Of a stretch of DNA of 57,448 nucleotides, positions 46,317 to 56,045 are shown piece after piece. The notes under the pieces were generated by a model that had not been told where the DNA came from, ran no database searches, and worked only from the letters and a program-made list of their open reading frames with translations. Position 1 is the first letter of the stretch, and every line of letters begins with the position of its first letter. This stretch comes from Actibacterium sp. 188UL27-1. GTDB taxonomy: Bacteria > Pseudomonadota > Alphaproteobacteria > Rhodobacterales > Rhodobacteraceae. Where the stretch lies: contig NZ_JAFEUL010000023.1 of NCBI RefSeq assembly GCF_016901225.1, positions 1 through 57,448 of the forward strand, written 5' to 3'. Both the position numbers and the translations under genes were made by a program.

Positions 46317-46706
46317 TTAGAATACGGTGCATAGCACTTCACCGCCGACATTGGCAGTGCGTGCATTGGCATCCGACATCACGCCCTTGGACGTGGAGAC
46401 GATGGAAACGCCCAGACCCTGGCGGACCTGGGGGATGTCGCTGACGCCCATGTAAACCCGGCGGCCGGGCTTTGAGACGCGCTTGACTTCGCGAATGACC
46501 GGGATGCCTTCATAGTATTTCAGGCTGATCTCGATCTCAGGGTGCTGCGTGTCGGCCATGGACTCATATCCGCGGATGTAGCCTTCATCGGTCAGCACAT
46601 CCAGAACACGCGCCCGCAGCTTGGAGGCCGGGGTGCGCACGGTGGACTTTCCACGCATCTGTGCGTTCCGGATACGGGTGAGCATATCGCCCAGAGGATC
46701 ATTCAT
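46317..46706 (-). CDS. rpsH: 30S ribosomal protein S8
   Basis: 129 residues, starting [15 protein letters not shown] and containing [14 protein letters not shown], the rRNA-binding signature. In many bacteria S8 represses the spc operon by binding the rplE region of the message; no structure test was made here. Confidence 0.98.
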   Translation of the reverse strand: MNDPLGDMLTRIRNAQMRGKSTVRTPASKLRARVLDVLTDEGYIRGYESMADTQHPEIEISLKYYEGIPVIREVKRVSKPGRRVYMGVSDIPQVRQGLGVSIVSTSKGVMSDANARTANVGGEVLCTVF

Positions 46707-46721
46707 GTGTCGTACCCTCCC

Positions 46722-47027
46722 TTACCAGCTTGACTTGACCATGCCGGGGATCTGACCAGCAGAGGCCAGATCACGCAGCGCGATCCGCGACATTTTGAGT
46801 TTACGGTAATACGCCTTGGGACGACCGGTCAGTTGGCACCGGTTGTGTAGACGCGTGGCCGAGGAGTTCCGGGGCAATTGGGCCAGCTTGAGCCGGGCCT
46901 TGAACCGCTCTTCCATCGGTTTGGTTTCGTCATTCGCGATCTCTTTGAGCGCCGCACGCTTGGTGGCGTATTTGTCCACGAGCTTCTGCCGCTTCTTTTC
47001 GCGTTCGATCATTGCTTTCTTAGCCAT
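46722..47027 (-). CDS. rpsN: 30S ribosomal protein S14
   Basis: 101 residues, the zinc-free long form (no CxxC pairs), with [16 protein letters not shown]. Fifteen bases after rpsH's upstream neighbour order rplE-rpsN-rpsH is standard. Confidence 0.97.
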   Translation of the reverse strand: MAKKAMIEREKKRQKLVDKYATKRAALKEIANDETKPMEERFKARLKLAQLPRNSSATRLHNRCQLTGRPKAYYRKLKMSRIALRDLASAGQIPGMVKSSW

Positions 47028-47041
47028 GTCTGTCGCCCTTC

Positions 47042-47605
47042 TCAGCTGTTGAACGGCATGTTGAAATGCTTCAACAGCGCTTTGGCTTCCGCGTCATTAT
47101 CAGCGGTGGTGCAGATGATGATGTCCATGCCCCAGACCTCATCGACCTTGTCATATTCGATCTCAGGGAAGACAATATGTTCCTTGATCCCCATGGCATA
47201 GTTGCCACGGCCATCGAAAGACTTGCCCGACACGCCGCGGAAGTCACGGATGCGGGGCATAGCGATGGTGATCAGACGGTCCATAAATTCGAACATACGG
47301 TCGCCGCGCAGGGTCACCTTGGTTCCCAGCGGCATGCCTTCACGCACGCGGAAACCGGCGATGGATTTCTTGGCCTTGGTGATAACGGCCTGCTGGCCAG
47401 CGATCGCGGTCAGGTCAGCCTGGGCCGATTTGGCCTTTTTGCTGTCGCGCACGCTTTCGGCACCGGCACCGATATTCAACACGACCTTATCAAGGCGTGG
47501 GATCATCATGTCGTTCTTATAATCGAACTCTTCCTTCATCGCGCCACGGATCGTGTCATGATAAACCGTCCGCAAGCGAGGTGTGTAGTCTGCAGCATCA
47601 AGCAT
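47042..47605 (-). CDS. rplE: 50S ribosomal protein L5
   Basis: 187 residues with [15 protein letters not shown] and [20 protein letters not shown], diagnostic for the 5S-rRNA-binding L5. The start overlaps the rplX stop by 8 bases, coupling their translation. Confidence 0.98.
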   Translation of the reverse strand: MLDAADYTPRLRTVYHDTIRGAMKEEFDYKNDMMIPRLDKVVLNIGAGAESVRDSKKAKSAQADLTAIAGQQAVITKAKKSIAGFRVREGMPLGTKVTLRGDRMFEFMDRLITIAMPRIRDFRGVSGKSFDGRGNYAMGIKEHIVFPEIEYDKVDEVWGMDIIICTTADNDAEAKALLKHFNMPFNS

Positions 47606-47912
47606 CGATCACGTCCCCCGTTGATTTGGCAAAGCGGACCTTCTTGCCTTCGTCGGTCATGCGGAAACCCACACGGGTGGCTTTGCCGTTGGCGTCGACG
47701 AAGGCGAGGTTGCTGAGGTCAATCGGCATCGCCTTGGGCTGGCGGCCGCCTTGATTGTTCTGACTCTGACGCACGTGACGGACAGAGATATTCAGCCCGT
47801 CAACCACGGCCTTGCCGGATTTCGGATCGACGAGAGAGATTTCCCCCGTCTTCCCCTTATCCTTACCAGTCAAAACGACGACCTTGTCGCCTTTTTTGAG
47901 TTTAGCGGCCAT
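47598..47912 (-). CDS. rplX: 50S ribosomal protein L24
   Basis: 104 residues, starting [20 protein letters not shown], a KOW-motif protein that starts large-subunit assembly. One base after rplN. Confidence 0.98.
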   Translation of the reverse strand: MAAKLKKGDKVVVLTGKDKGKTGEISLVDPKSGKAVVDGLNISVRHVRQSQNNQGGRQPKAMPIDLSNLAFVDANGKATRVGFRMTDEGKKVRFAKSTGDVIDA

Positions 47913-47913
47913 C

Positions 47914-48282
47914 TTACAGCACCTCCGGCGCTAGGCTGATGATCTTCATAAAGCTCTTGGCGCGCAGTTCGCGCACCACGGGCCCAAAGATACGGGTGCC
48001 GACGGGTTCGTTGTTGTTGTTCAGAATGACGGCGGCGTTGCGGTCAAAGCGAATGGCAGTGCCATCGTCACGCCGAACCTCTTTTGCCGTCCGAACGACG
48101 ACGGCCTTGCGCACGTCGCCTTTTTTGACACGGCCCCGCGGGATGGCTTCCTTAACCGACACCACGATGATGTCGCCTACGGACGCGTATTTCCGCTTGG
48201 AACCGCCGAGGACCTTGATGCACTGAACACGGCGTGCGCCGGAATTGTCAGCGACATCCAGATTGGTCTGCATCTGGATCAT
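47914..48282 (-). CDS. rplN: 50S ribosomal protein L14
   Basis: 122 residues, starting [20 protein letters not shown], with the conserved [12 protein letters not shown]. Sixty-nine bases after rpsQ. Confidence 0.98.
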   Translation of the reverse strand: MIQMQTNLDVADNSGARRVQCIKVLGGSKRKYASVGDIIVVSVKEAIPRGRVKKGDVRKAVVVRTAKEVRRDDGTAIRFDRNAAVILNNNNEPVGTRIFGPVVRELRAKSFMKIISLAPEVL

Positions 48283-48351
48283 TTGGTTGCTCCCGACCTG
48301 TGGGGACTATTTGCCCCAGGGTTTCGATCAAACCGGGTGGTGGTAACTGCC

Positions 48352-48585
48352 CTACTGGGCGGTCAACACCTCCCAGCGTTTGGATTTGGAGACGGGCGCA
48401 CATTCCTGAATACGGACCGTGTCGCCGGTCTTGAACTTGTTTTGCGCGTCATGTGCGCGGTATTTCTTGGAGCTTCGGATCGTCTTTTTCAGAACCGGGT
48501 GGCGGAAGCGACGCTCGACCGAAACGGTCACGGTCTGGTCGTTCTTGTCGGAGGTGACGGTGCCTTGAAGAATACGCTTTGGCAT
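48352..48585 (-). CDS. rpsQ: 30S ribosomal protein S17
   Basis: 77 residues, starting [20 protein letters not shown]. Binds 16S rRNA early in assembly. Three bases after rpmC. Confidence 0.97.
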   Translation of the reverse strand: MPKRILQGTVTSDKNDQTVTVSVERRFRHPVLKKTIRSSKKYRAHDAQNKFKTGDTVRIQECAPVSKSKRWEVLTAQ

Positions 48586-48588
48586 GGA

Positions 48589-48798
48589 TCAGGCCTCCTG
48601 CTGGGCCGCTTGGGCGGCTTTTTCGTTGAGGATGGTCAGCACGCGGGCCGTGTCACGGCGAACCGTGCGCATGCGTGCGGTGTTTTCCATGGCATTCGTG
48701 GCCTGCTGAAAACGCAGATTGAATGCCTCTTTCTTGAGGTTGGTCAACTCCTCGCGGAGCTGGTCGGGCGTTTTCTCCCGCAGGTCTTTGGCGTCCAT
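48589..48798 (-). CDS. rpmC: 50S ribosomal protein L29
   Basis: 69 residues with the helical core [17 protein letters not shown] and the [15 protein letters not shown] motif. First gene after the cargo insertion. It normally follows rplP directly; here rplP is 3.5 kb away and ends in a terminator, so rpmC and the genes after it need another promoter. A TTGCCA-17-TATCCA candidate is present around 48870-48904 on the minus strand but is not strong. Confidence 0.95.
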   Translation of the reverse strand: MDAKDLREKTPDQLREELTNLKKEAFNLRFQQATNAMENTARMRTVRRDTARVLTILNEKAAQAAQQEA

Positions 48799-48898
48799 CG
48801 CCTATATCCTTTCAACAATCACCAGACGGCCCATCAGGTTACCGCGATTCTGGTGGAGATCTTCTTAGAATGCGCTGGATAGGTTGTAGTCCCCGTCT

Positions 48899-48918
48899 TG
48901 GCAACAGATTTGTTGCCA
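48899..48918. promoter_or_regulatory. Palindrome between the cargo gene and rpmC
   Basis: TGGCAACA-GATT-TGTTGCCA, 8-base perfect arms, 25 bases after the stop of the 242-residue gene and about 100 bases before rpmC. No T tract follows on the minus strand. It may be a protein operator for the rpmC block, since its right half overlaps a -35-like TTGCCA, or a simple mRNA hairpin. Confidence 0.35.
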
Positions 48919-48942
48919 CGCTGGCCCCTTTAAATCAGGACG

Positions 48943-49671
48943 TTACGTCGTGGCCCCGGGTTGGTCGCTGCCGCGACCGGCACCCGGGTCCAGACGTGAC
49001 ACCATCAACCGCTGAAGATGACCATCCCGTATAGCGTCAGGATGGATGGCGCCAATCTGCGCAGGCATTTCGGGCAGGTTCAATATCTTTGCGATGGCCA
49101 TGCGATGGATCCCACCGCCGCTGCGCAGGCATGTTCCATCGCGGCCAATATGTATCAGGACGCCGCCATGTTCGTCCCGAAAGCATTCCGGCAAATGCCG
49201 TCGGAGCAAAAAACGACCGCGCGCCAGCGTCTCTTCGAACATCTGATCAAGGCGCGCATATCGCGCTGCGACATCTGCCTCAGATCGCAGGTCGTCAGGG
49301 CGTTCGCCCGCCGCGATCTGTTTCATGAGTTCCGCATAGATTGGCGTCTCAGACCATGGCACTCCTTCAAGAAAGTGCAGTCGGCAACTTTCAAATTTCG
49401 GAGACCGGGCCAGATGCACCCTGTGCAAATCCCAATCACCACCAATCACGCGCCCGCTGTCCCGCCGGCGCAACCGAAATCCACTGGTCGTGTGGTCATA
49501 AGTCGAACTGATCTTTGCAGGAGACACAAAAATCGGCGAGTCGGAGGATGGAAACCATCGACCGTATTTATAGCGATTTACGATGTCGCGCATCGATTTC
49601 TGGGGCAACCTTGTGCGCAAGGTCCGCGGCAACATGGTGGGTTTGCTGTAATGGGCGAGCTTTCTAAGCAC
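48943..49671 (-). CDS. ParB/sulfiredoxin-fold-like hypothetical protein
   Basis: 242 residues from GTG 49671 (AGAAGA before it). The C-terminal region LIHIGRDGTCLRSGGGIHRMAIA resembles, from memory, ParB-like nuclease-fold proteins of surface-glycan clusters, whose core reads GRDG..GxHRLxIA. The N-terminal half is basic and rich in Arg without a recognised domain. Function unknown. It is the minus-strand gene nearest rpmC in the cargo block. Confidence 0.5.
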   Translation of the reverse strand: MLRKLAHYSKPTMLPRTLRTRLPQKSMRDIVNRYKYGRWFPSSDSPIFVSPAKISSTYDHTTSGFRLRRRDSGRVIGGDWDLHRVHLARSPKFESCRLHFLEGVPWSETPIYAELMKQIAAGERPDDLRSEADVAARYARLDQMFEETLARGRFLLRRHLPECFRDEHGGVLIHIGRDGTCLRSGGGIHRMAIAKILNLPEMPAQIGAIHPDAIRDGHLQRLMVSRLDPGAGRGSDQPGATT

Positions 49672-49802
49672 GTTCTTCTTCTGCGTATAACTTGATAATT
49701 TCGAGAAATGGGAACGGGTTAGGCCCTAGACAAGACCTGCTTGTGCAAATTCCGTTACAAATCAGTTACATTTTGATGTGTGCCGGCGTCGCGCGGGTGA
49801 AC

Positions 49803-50648
49803 TTAACGTCTGCGCAACCAGATACTGCCGGCGTTGCGACGGAAATCACGAGGAACAAGATCGCCAAGATGCTCGCGCAAGTCGGCCTCCATCCGCGTGG
49901 CCGCGTGATAGCAGGGAAACAGAACGTCGAAATAGCCGGACAGGATCCATCCAATCAACGCATTCTGCTCTGAATAGTAGCGGTGGAACCATGTTTGCGG
50001 ATATGTATCCGGCAGGAAGATATCGTGGACCTGTACGATACTGCCGGAGGGTAATTCCGGAAACATCCGGTTGAACTGGATGTCGACATCCATACCAGGC
50101 AACATCAAATGACTGGAGTCGATGAATAAGATGTCACCGGCCTGAAAATCCTCCAACAAGGTTATGTCATCCGAACTGAGGATCCTCTCAATGAACCGGG
50201 CCCCGGCACCTTCCAAGCTGCGGCGGGGTTTGGGATCGATACAGACCAATTCACCTTGTCCATTGTCGCTTAGGGCGCGTGCCATCACATGACTGGATGC
50301 GCCCGATCCGATCTCAAGAATGCGGTTCGGGGCGATCTGCCGGACCAGACAATAGGCCACCAATACGTCAAGCTTGGGAAACATCCCCGCCTCTTCCCAA
50401 GGGATGGCACTATCATCGATACCGGCCTGCAGATCAGGCAAGTAGGCCGTGAAGGATTGCAACGATTTCAATAGATCCGGGCGCTTGTCCTCGAACAGCG
50501 CTTCTACCGCAGGATAGGTCGGGACCGTTGATGGCACCGACGCGGCATGGGGATAAGGAATGAAAAACCCTCGGGACCGTTTCCCTGCGAGCAGGAGAGC
50601 CATCGAATATCGTCTCGACATCCATTCCCGCAGGTGCATCTGGCCCAT
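49803..50648 (-). CDS. Class I SAM-dependent methyltransferase
   Basis: 281 residues. Motif I ILEIGSGASSHVMA, then the acidic LVCIDPKP and DILFIDSSH, followed by VQVHDIFLPDTYP, fit the Methyltransf_24-like group. Methylation of a sugar, lipid or protein is possible. The start at 50648 has little room for a ribosome site; ATG 50639 fits the AAGG better. It lies 131 bases upstream of the ParB-fold-like gene on the same strand. Confidence 0.8.
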   Translation of the reverse strand: MGQMHLREWMSRRYSMALLLAGKRSRGFFIPYPHAASVPSTVPTYPAVEALFEDKRPDLLKSLQSFTAYLPDLQAGIDDSAIPWEEAGMFPKLDVLVAYCLVRQIAPNRILEIGSGASSHVMARALSDNGQGELVCIDPKPRRSLEGAGARFIERILSSDDITLLEDFQAGDILFIDSSHLMLPGMDVDIQFNRMFPELPSGSIVQVHDIFLPDTYPQTWFHRYYSEQNALIGWILSGYFDVLFPCYHAATRMEADLREHLGDLVPRDFRRNAGSIWLRRR

Positions 50649-50806
50649 ACCTTAGCAATGATGAAATAACGCTATTATGGGTTTTCGTTTTGATCAAGCA
50701 TGTTGCAAGGCGATCCGAAGATGGTCTGCGGGATTGCGCAGACGGGTTGTTTGTAGCGACAGATCCGGGATTCCGGCGCGACCCAAAATACGATAAGACC
50801 TATGGC

Positions 50807-51427
50807 ATGTCACAGATCGCCTCACTGTTTGCCACCCGCCTTTATCGCGCCGCCTTGTCGGAATTTGACCCTGCTATTGACGGGAGCGAGCTTGAAACCT
50901 CCTGCCTGACCATCGCCGAGGATGATGAGGCCGGACAGGACTGGTGCGTTCAGAATGAATTTCCGGGCTATACCAGCTATGCCTCGCTGAGCGATCTGCC
51001 TTGGCGCTTTCCCATTTTTAAGGATCTGGTGGCAGCGCTCGATGCCCATGTCGCGGATTTCGCGGGCGATCTGCAATTTGATCTGGGTGACAAGACCCTT
51101 CAACTGGAAGATATCTGGATTAATATCCTGCCCGAAGGAGGCATCCACACGGCCCATATTCATCCGCATTCCGTAATTAGCGGCACGACCTATGTCGCGA
51201 TGCCCGAAGGGACATCCGCGATCAAGTTCGAGGATCCCCGGCTTGCCATGATGATGGCAGCCCCGCCCCGGATCGCCAGTGCCCGAGCTGAGTTGCGGCA
51301 ATTTCTATATGTTCAACCGAATGTGGGTGATGTGCTGTTGTGGGAAAGCTGGCTGCGCCATGAAGTGCCCATGAACATGGCCGAGCAAGATCGGATATCA
51401 GTAAGTTTTAACTATAAATGGGAATAG
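50807..51427 (+). CDS. 2-oxoglutarate/Fe(II) oxygenase, TIGR02466-like
   Basis: 206 residues from ATG 50807; the frame is open to 50690, but the conserved start MSQIASLFATRLYRAAL fits here. Iron-site motif HIHPHS at 117-122, later histidine H185 in LRHEVP and the arginine of RISVSFNYKW match the jelly-roll oxygenase family of putative hydroxylases. The substrate is unknown. Divergent from the methyltransferase gene. Confidence 0.8.
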   Translation: MSQIASLFATRLYRAALSEFDPAIDGSELETSCLTIAEDDEAGQDWCVQNEFPGYTSYASLSDLPWRFPIFKDLVAALDAHVADFAGDLQFDLGDKTLQLEDIWINILPEGGIHTAHIHPHSVISGTTYVAMPEGTSAIKFEDPRLAMMMAAPPRIASARAELRQFLYVQPNVGDVLLWESWLRHEVPMNMAEQDRISVSFNYKWE

Positions 51428-51493
51428 AGGCGGACAGGATGTTAAGAGCTTTGTGTCATGAGGACCGGGTAATGTGTTTGACATGAGGCTAGA

Positions 51494-52225
51494 ATGGCCC
51501 GGCTTTGCTGCCTACTCTTGTTGCTATGGTTGATGCCTTTCCCGATCAATGCGCAACAGGCATCCCTGTTTGCCGCAGCATCCGGATCCGGGGCGACACC
51601 CTTGATCGGGGGCGTCAGGTCCCGGTCTGGCGAGGTTGCATCGGCCAGCCTCTTTTCCCCCGATGCCAGGCTCTTTGCGCCGATCGTGCCAAAAGCGGAG
51701 CCTGCAGTCGTGATCGTGCCGGATCTTTCACGATCCGCATTTGGTGGGCAACAGGCCCTGCTCTTGGATCTGATCGCCACGGCGGAGGCCGGGCCCCTTG
51801 GCTATGACGCTGTGCAATACGGAGCGCGGATAAAGCCCTCCAAGCCGCCGACACAAATGACAATTGCTGAGATCTTTGCCTGGATCAAAGCCACACCGCG
51901 CCAACCCCATGCGATAGGCCGGTATCAGTTCATCCCAAAGACACTGGATTATCTGGTCACCCAACTTGGCATCGATCGCAACCAACGCTTTTCACCGGCC
52001 GTCCAAGATCAACTTGCCCATGTCCTGTTGCAACAGGCTGGCTTGTCAAAGTTCCGTTCCGGGGAATTGAACCGCCGCCAGTTCATGAATGGCTTGGCCA
52101 AGATCTGGGCAGGCCTTCCCAATTCATCTGGCAAATCTCATTACAACGGCTATGCGGGCAACAAGGCGACCATGACATGGGCACGTTTTGACGCGCAGAT
52201 GATCCGCATCTTTGGGGACGCATAG
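51494..52225 (+). CDS. Exported muramidase-like protein
   Basis: 243 residues. A signal peptide (about 1-20, ending INAQ) is followed by a low-structure linker (to about 85) and a lysozyme-like domain, with IATAEAGPLGYDAV carrying the probable catalytic Glu and HAIGRYQFIPKTLDYL, close to lambda-R-type muramidases from memory. The expected action is cutting or binding peptidoglycan in the periplasm. It reads toward rplP and ends 34 bases before a terminator that faces the other way. Confidence 0.75.
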   Translation: MARLCCLLLLLWLMPFPINAQQASLFAAASGSGATPLIGGVRSRSGEVASASLFSPDARLFAPIVPKAEPAVVIVPDLSRSAFGGQQALLLDLIATAEAGPLGYDAVQYGARIKPSKPPTQMTIAEIFAWIKATPRQPHAIGRYQFIPKTLDYLVTQLGIDRNQRFSPAVQDQLAHVLLQQAGLSKFRSGELNRRQFMNGLAKIWAGLPNSSGKSHYNGYAGNKATMTWARFDAQMIRIFGDA

Positions 52226-52258
52226 CCGAAAACGGCGCCACTCGACTGAGAAAGAAAA

Positions 52259-52282
52259 ATCCCGCCCACTGCTGGACGGGAT
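52259..52282 (-). terminator. Rho-independent terminator after rplP
   Basis: On the minus strand, ATCCCG-T-CCA / TGG-G-CGGGAT hairpin followed by TTTTTCTTTC. It begins 76 bases after the rplP stop and should end the rpsJ-rplP transcript before the cargo genes. Confidence 0.7.
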
Positions 52283-52357
52283 CTAACGACAGAATGCAGA
52301 TAATGGTTTGCGTTACTTCAGCAAGGCCATAATGGGCCTGCTGACGCACCACCCAAT

Positions 52358-52771
52358 TTACCAGTCTTCGCGAATAACCGTGCGTGTCTTGACGGGCAAT
52401 TTCATCGCGGCAAGGCGCAGAGCTTCACGCGCGACGGCCTCGGACACTCCGTCGATCTCGAACATAACGCGGCCAGGCTTTACCTTGCACGCCCAGTAAT
52501 CGACCGAACCTTTACCTTTACCCATCCGCACCTCGACAGGCTTTGAGGTGACCGGCAGATCGGGGAAGATCCGGATCCAGACCCGACCCTGACGTTTCAT
52601 ATGACGCGTCATGGCCCGGCGGGCGGCTTCGATCTGCCGGGCTGTGACCCGCTCGGGCTGCGTGGCCTTCAAACCATAGGTACCGAAGGTCAGAGTGCTG
52701 CCACCCTTAGCCTCGCCATGGATCCGGCCTTTGTGCATCTTGCGGAATTTTGTGCGCTTTGGCTGAAGCAT
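52358..52771 (-). CDS. rplP: 50S ribosomal protein L16
   Basis: 137 residues, starting [20 protein letters not shown]. Sits near the peptidyl transferase centre. In E. coli an arginine of L16 is hydroxylated by a different 2-oxoglutarate oxygenase. Twelve bases after rpsC; it is the last gene of its block here. Confidence 0.98.
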   Translation of the reverse strand: MLQPKRTKFRKMHKGRIHGEAKGGSTLTFGTYGLKATQPERVTARQIEAARRAMTRHMKRQGRVWIRIFPDLPVTSKPVEVRMGKGKGSVDYWACKVKPGRVMFEIDGVSEAVAREALRLAAMKLPVKTRTVIREDW

Positions 52772-52783
52772 TGCTTTGTCTCC

Positions 52784-53506
52784 TTACCGGTCGCGGTCGC
52801 GGCGACCGCCGCCAGCGCCACGCGGGGCGGGACCGTCCTGCAGTTCCTGGGCCTTGCGGTCACGGGCTGCCGGATCGTGTTCCATGATCTCGCCTTTGAA
52901 GATCCAGACCTTGATCCCAATGATGCCGTAGGCGGTCAAACCCTCAGCGGTGGCATAGTCGATATCAGCCCGCAAAGTATGCAGGGGCACGCGGCCCTCG
53001 CGGTACCATTCGGTCCGGGCAATCTCTGCCCCACCCAAACGGCCCGCCACGTTAACACGGATACCAAGGGCCCCCATGCGCATGGCGTTCTGGACCGACC
53101 GTTTCATGGCGCGGCGGAACGAAACGCGACGCTCCAACTGCTGCGCGATGCTTTCGGCAACCAGAGCCGCGTCCAACTCCGGCTTGCGAACTTCGACGAT
53201 GTTCAAGTGCAGTTCGCTATCGGTCATGCTGGCAAGTTTCTTGCGCAGACCTTCGATATCCGCACCTTTCTTACCGATAATGACGCCGGGGCGCGCAGTG
53301 TGAACGGTGACACGGCACTTTTTGTGCGGACGCTCGATAATCACGCGGCTGATCCCAGCCTGCTTGCACTCGGTTTCAATGAAAGAACGGATCTTAAGGT
53401 CTTCCAGCAGAAGGTCCCCGTAATCCTTGGTGTCGGCGTACCAGCGGCTGTCCCAGGTGCGGTTCACCTGCAAGCGCATGCCGATCGGATTGACTTTATG
53501 TCCCAT
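52784..53506 (-). CDS. rpsC: 30S ribosomal protein S3
   Basis: 240 residues from ATG 53506, starting [20 protein letters not shown]; the KH domain motif [14 protein letters not shown] is present. The tail is rich in Arg/Gly/Asp. The start overlaps the rplV stop (TAATG). Confidence 0.98.
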   Translation of the reverse strand: MGHKVNPIGMRLQVNRTWDSRWYADTKDYGDLLLEDLKIRSFIETECKQAGISRVIIERPHKKCRVTVHTARPGVIIGKKGADIEGLRKKLASMTDSELHLNIVEVRKPELDAALVAESIAQQLERRVSFRRAMKRSVQNAMRMGALGIRVNVAGRLGGAEIARTEWYREGRVPLHTLRADIDYATAEGLTAYGIIGIKVWIFKGEIMEHDPAARDRKAQELQDGPAPRGAGGGRRDRDR

Positions 53507-53886
53507 TAGGCTTGCTCCTCGACCTGGCGGACCTTTATCGTGATCTCGGCGAATGGCTTGATGATACGACCAAACCGGCCTCGCGCCCGGGGACGCCCGC
53601 GCTTCATGGTCAAGTTCTTGCCGACCCAGGCCTCTGCCACGATCAGCTCGTCGACATCCAGGTTGTGGTTGTTCTCTGCATTGGCGATCGCCGATTGCAG
53701 ACATTTCTTAACGTCAATGGCAACGCGCTTCTTCGAAAAGGTGAGATCGGTCAACGCCTTGTCAACCTTCTTGCCACGGATCATTTGCGCCAGAAGGTTC
53801 AGTTTTTGCGGGCTGGTCTTCAGCATGCGCGTCTTGGCCATCGCTTCGTTCTCAGCCACGCGGCGGGGATTTTTGTCCTTACCCAT
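53506..53886 (-). CDS. rplV: 50S ribosomal protein L22
   Basis: 126 residues with [22 protein letters not shown] and the exit-tunnel loop [14 protein letters not shown]. One-base overlap with rpsC; 3 bases after rpsS. Confidence 0.97.
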   Translation of the reverse strand: MGKDKNPRRVAENEAMAKTRMLKTSPQKLNLLAQMIRGKKVDKALTDLTFSKKRVAIDVKKCLQSAIANAENNHNLDVDELIVAEAWVGKNLTMKRGRPRARGRFGRIIKPFAEITIKVRQVEEQA

Positions 53887-53889
53887 GGC

Positions 53890-54168
53890 TTATTTCCTCT
53901 TCGCTTTTTTATCGGCTGCGTGGCCGTAATACGTGCGGGTCGGGGAATATTCGCCAAATTTCTGACCAATCATGTCCTCGGACACGTTCACAGGGATATG
54001 CTTCTGGCCGTTATAGACACCAAAGGTCAGCCCAACGAATTGCGGCAGAATGGTCGAGCGGCGCGACCAGATCTTGATGACCTCGTTACGGCTCGATTCC
54101 CGTGCTTTTTCGGCTTTCTTGAGCACATAAGCGTCAACAAAAGGCCCCTTCCAAACAGAACGCGACAT
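53890..54168 (-). CDS. rpsS: 30S ribosomal protein S19
   Basis: 92 residues, starting [20 protein letters not shown], with the conserved [19 protein letters not shown]. Three bases after rplB. Confidence 0.98.
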   Translation of the reverse strand: MSRSVWKGPFVDAYVLKKAEKARESSRNEVIKIWSRRSTILPQFVGLTFGVYNGQKHIPVNVSEDMIGQKFGEYSPTRTYYGHAADKKAKRK

Positions 54169-54171
54169 CTA

Positions 54172-55014
54172 TTAGCGCCCCTTCTTCTTGGCGTGACGCG
54201 AGCGAATGATCAGCTTTTGCGACGCTTTGTTCTTGTTCCGGGTGCGAGCCCCCTTCGTGGGCTTACCCCAAGGCGTAACAGGGTGGCGACCACCCGATGT
54301 GCGGCCTTCTCCACCGCCATGGGGGTGGTCAATGGGGTTCATGACGACACCACGCACAGAGGGGCGGATGCCCTTGTGGCGCATGCGGCCCGCTTTACCA
54401 TAGTTTTGGTTGCTGTTGTCGGGGTTCGAGACGGCACCGACAGTACACATGCATTCCTGACGGACCAGGCGCAGTTCGCCTGAACTGAGGCGGATCTGGG
54501 CATAGCCACCATCGCGGCCCACGAACTGCGCATAAGTGCCGGCAGCGCGGGCGATCTGCCCACCTTTGCCCGGCTTGAGCTCAATGTTATGAACGATTGT
54601 CCCGATAGGCAGGCCGGAGAAGGGCATCGCATTGCCCGGCTTGACGTCCGCCCGTGTGGCAGAAATGACCTGATCACCAACGGCAAGGCGCTGCGGAGCC
54701 AGGATGTAGTTCTGCTCACCATCCTCATAGCGGATCAGGGCGATAAAGGCCGTCCGGTTGGGATCATACTCGATCCGCTCGACGGTACCGGCCATGTCGC
54801 GCTTGGTACGCTTGAAATCAACGATACGATAGAGACGCTTCGCACCACCGCCGCGGCGGCGTGCGGTAATCCGTCCGGTATTGTTCCGACCACCCTTTTT
54901 CGTCAAACCCTCGGTGAGGGATTTGACGGGGCGACCTTTCCAAAGCTCCGAACGGTCGATCAGAACCAGCCCACGCTGGCCTGGCGTCGTCGGTTTGTAC
55001 GACTTGAGTGCCAT
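54172..55014 (-). CDS. rplB: 50S ribosomal protein L2
   Basis: 280 residues from ATG 55014, starting [20 protein letters not shown]; the active-site-proximal [17 protein letters not shown] is intact. A 120-base gap to rplW holds a small GC hairpin. Confidence 0.98.
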   Translation of the reverse strand: MALKSYKPTTPGQRGLVLIDRSELWKGRPVKSLTEGLTKKGGRNNTGRITARRRGGGAKRLYRIVDFKRTKRDMAGTVERIEYDPNRTAFIALIRYEDGEQNYILAPQRLAVGDQVISATRADVKPGNAMPFSGLPIGTIVHNIELKPGKGGQIARAAGTYAQFVGRDGGYAQIRLSSGELRLVRQECMCTVGAVSNPDNSNQNYGKAGRMRHKGIRPSVRGVVMNPIDHPHGGGEGRTSGGRHPVTPWGKPTKGARTRNKNKASQKLIIRSRHAKKKGR

Positions 55015-55134
55015 GCTTTCTGTCTTCCGTTTCTCAGCGCCGGGTGAGCCCGGCTGGTGGTTGCTTTGGACCCTATGGTCCATTCGTAAAATGCGAGCGG
55101 CCCCGCGAAGAGGGCCGTCCGAGAGGTTTAGCTA

Positions 55135-55431
55135 TTAAAGCCCGGTGGTTACGTCAATCGTGTTGCCCTCCTCGAGCGTAACGTAAGCCTTTTTGGTATC
55201 CTTGCGCTTACCGAGTTGCCCCCGGAACCGCTTGACCTTGCCTTTGGTGATCGTGGTGTTGACAGCCTTCACCTTTACACCGAACAGACCCTCGATCGCT
55301 TCCTTGATCTGGGGTTTGTTGGCATCGATGGCGACCTCAAATACGACCGCATTCGCCTCAGAGGCCATGGTAGCCTTTTCGGTAATGACCGGCTTGCGGA
55401 TCACGTCGTAATGTTCTGGCTTCATGCTCAT
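55135..55431 (-). CDS. rplW: 50S ribosomal protein L23
   Basis: 98 residues with [18 protein letters not shown] and the docking region used by signal recognition particle and trigger factor. The start overlaps the rplD stop by 4 bases. Confidence 0.97.
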   Translation of the reverse strand: MSMKPEHYDVIRKPVITEKATMASEANAVVFEVAIDANKPQIKEAIEGLFGVKVKAVNTTITKGKVKRFRGQLGKRKDTKKAYVTLEEGNTIDVTTGL

Positions 55432-56045
55432 TTCAACCGAGCCTCCAAGGCTTCGACACCTGCCTTGGTGAGCACAAGCGTGTCACGCTTCAAGATGTCA
55501 TAAACGTTGGCACCCATCGATGGCAGCACATCGACGCCGTCAATATTCGCCGCAGCACGGGCGAAGCTTTCGTTCACCTCTGCCCCGTCAATGATCAATG
55601 CACGCTTCCAGCCCAGGCTTTTAATCTGCTTGGCCAAAGCCGCGGTCTTACCTTCGGCCTCAGCAGCCTCGATAACGACCAGGTCGCCGGTGGCGATCTT
55701 GGACGACAGGGCGTGTTTCAGACCCAGCTTGCGGATCTTCTTGGGCAAGTCATGGGCGTGACTGCGCGGGGTCGGACCTTTATAGATGCCACCCTTACGG
55801 AAGATCGGCGCATTCCGGGAGCCGTGGCGTGCGCCACCGGTACCCTTCTGACGGTAGATCTTCTTAGTAGAGTAGCTAGTTTCGGACCGGGTCTTGACCT
55901 TGTGTGTCCCAGCTTGCGCCTTGTTGCGTTGCCAGCGGACAACGCGGTGCAAGATGTCGGCTCGGGGTTCCAGGCCAAAGATTTCTTCGCCCAGCTCCAC
56001 TTCACCAGCGGCACCGCCGTCCAGTTTGATGACGTCGAGTTTCAT
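55428..56045 (-). CDS. rplD: 50S ribosomal protein L4
   Basis: 205 residues with [22 protein letters not shown], the tunnel loop, and an intact C-terminal domain. In E. coli L4 represses the S10 operon through the leader of rpsJ; a comparable leader was not tested here. The start overlaps the rplC stop by 4 bases. Confidence 0.98.
   Translation of the reverse strand: MKLDVIKLDGGAAGEVELGEEIFGLEPRADILHRVVRWQRNKAQAGTHKVKTRSETSYSTKKIYRQKGTGGARHGSRNAPIFRKGGIYKGPTPRSHAHDLPKKIRKLGLKHALSSKIATGDLVVIEAAEAEGKTAALAKQIKSLGWKRALIIDGAEVNESFARAAANIDGVDVLPSMGANVYDILKRDTLVLTKAGVEALEARLK

Noticed and set aside
48283-48882. 199-residue open frame opposite rpsQ and rpmC
   Set aside because: Antisense to two certain ribosomal genes and carrying no recognisable motif.
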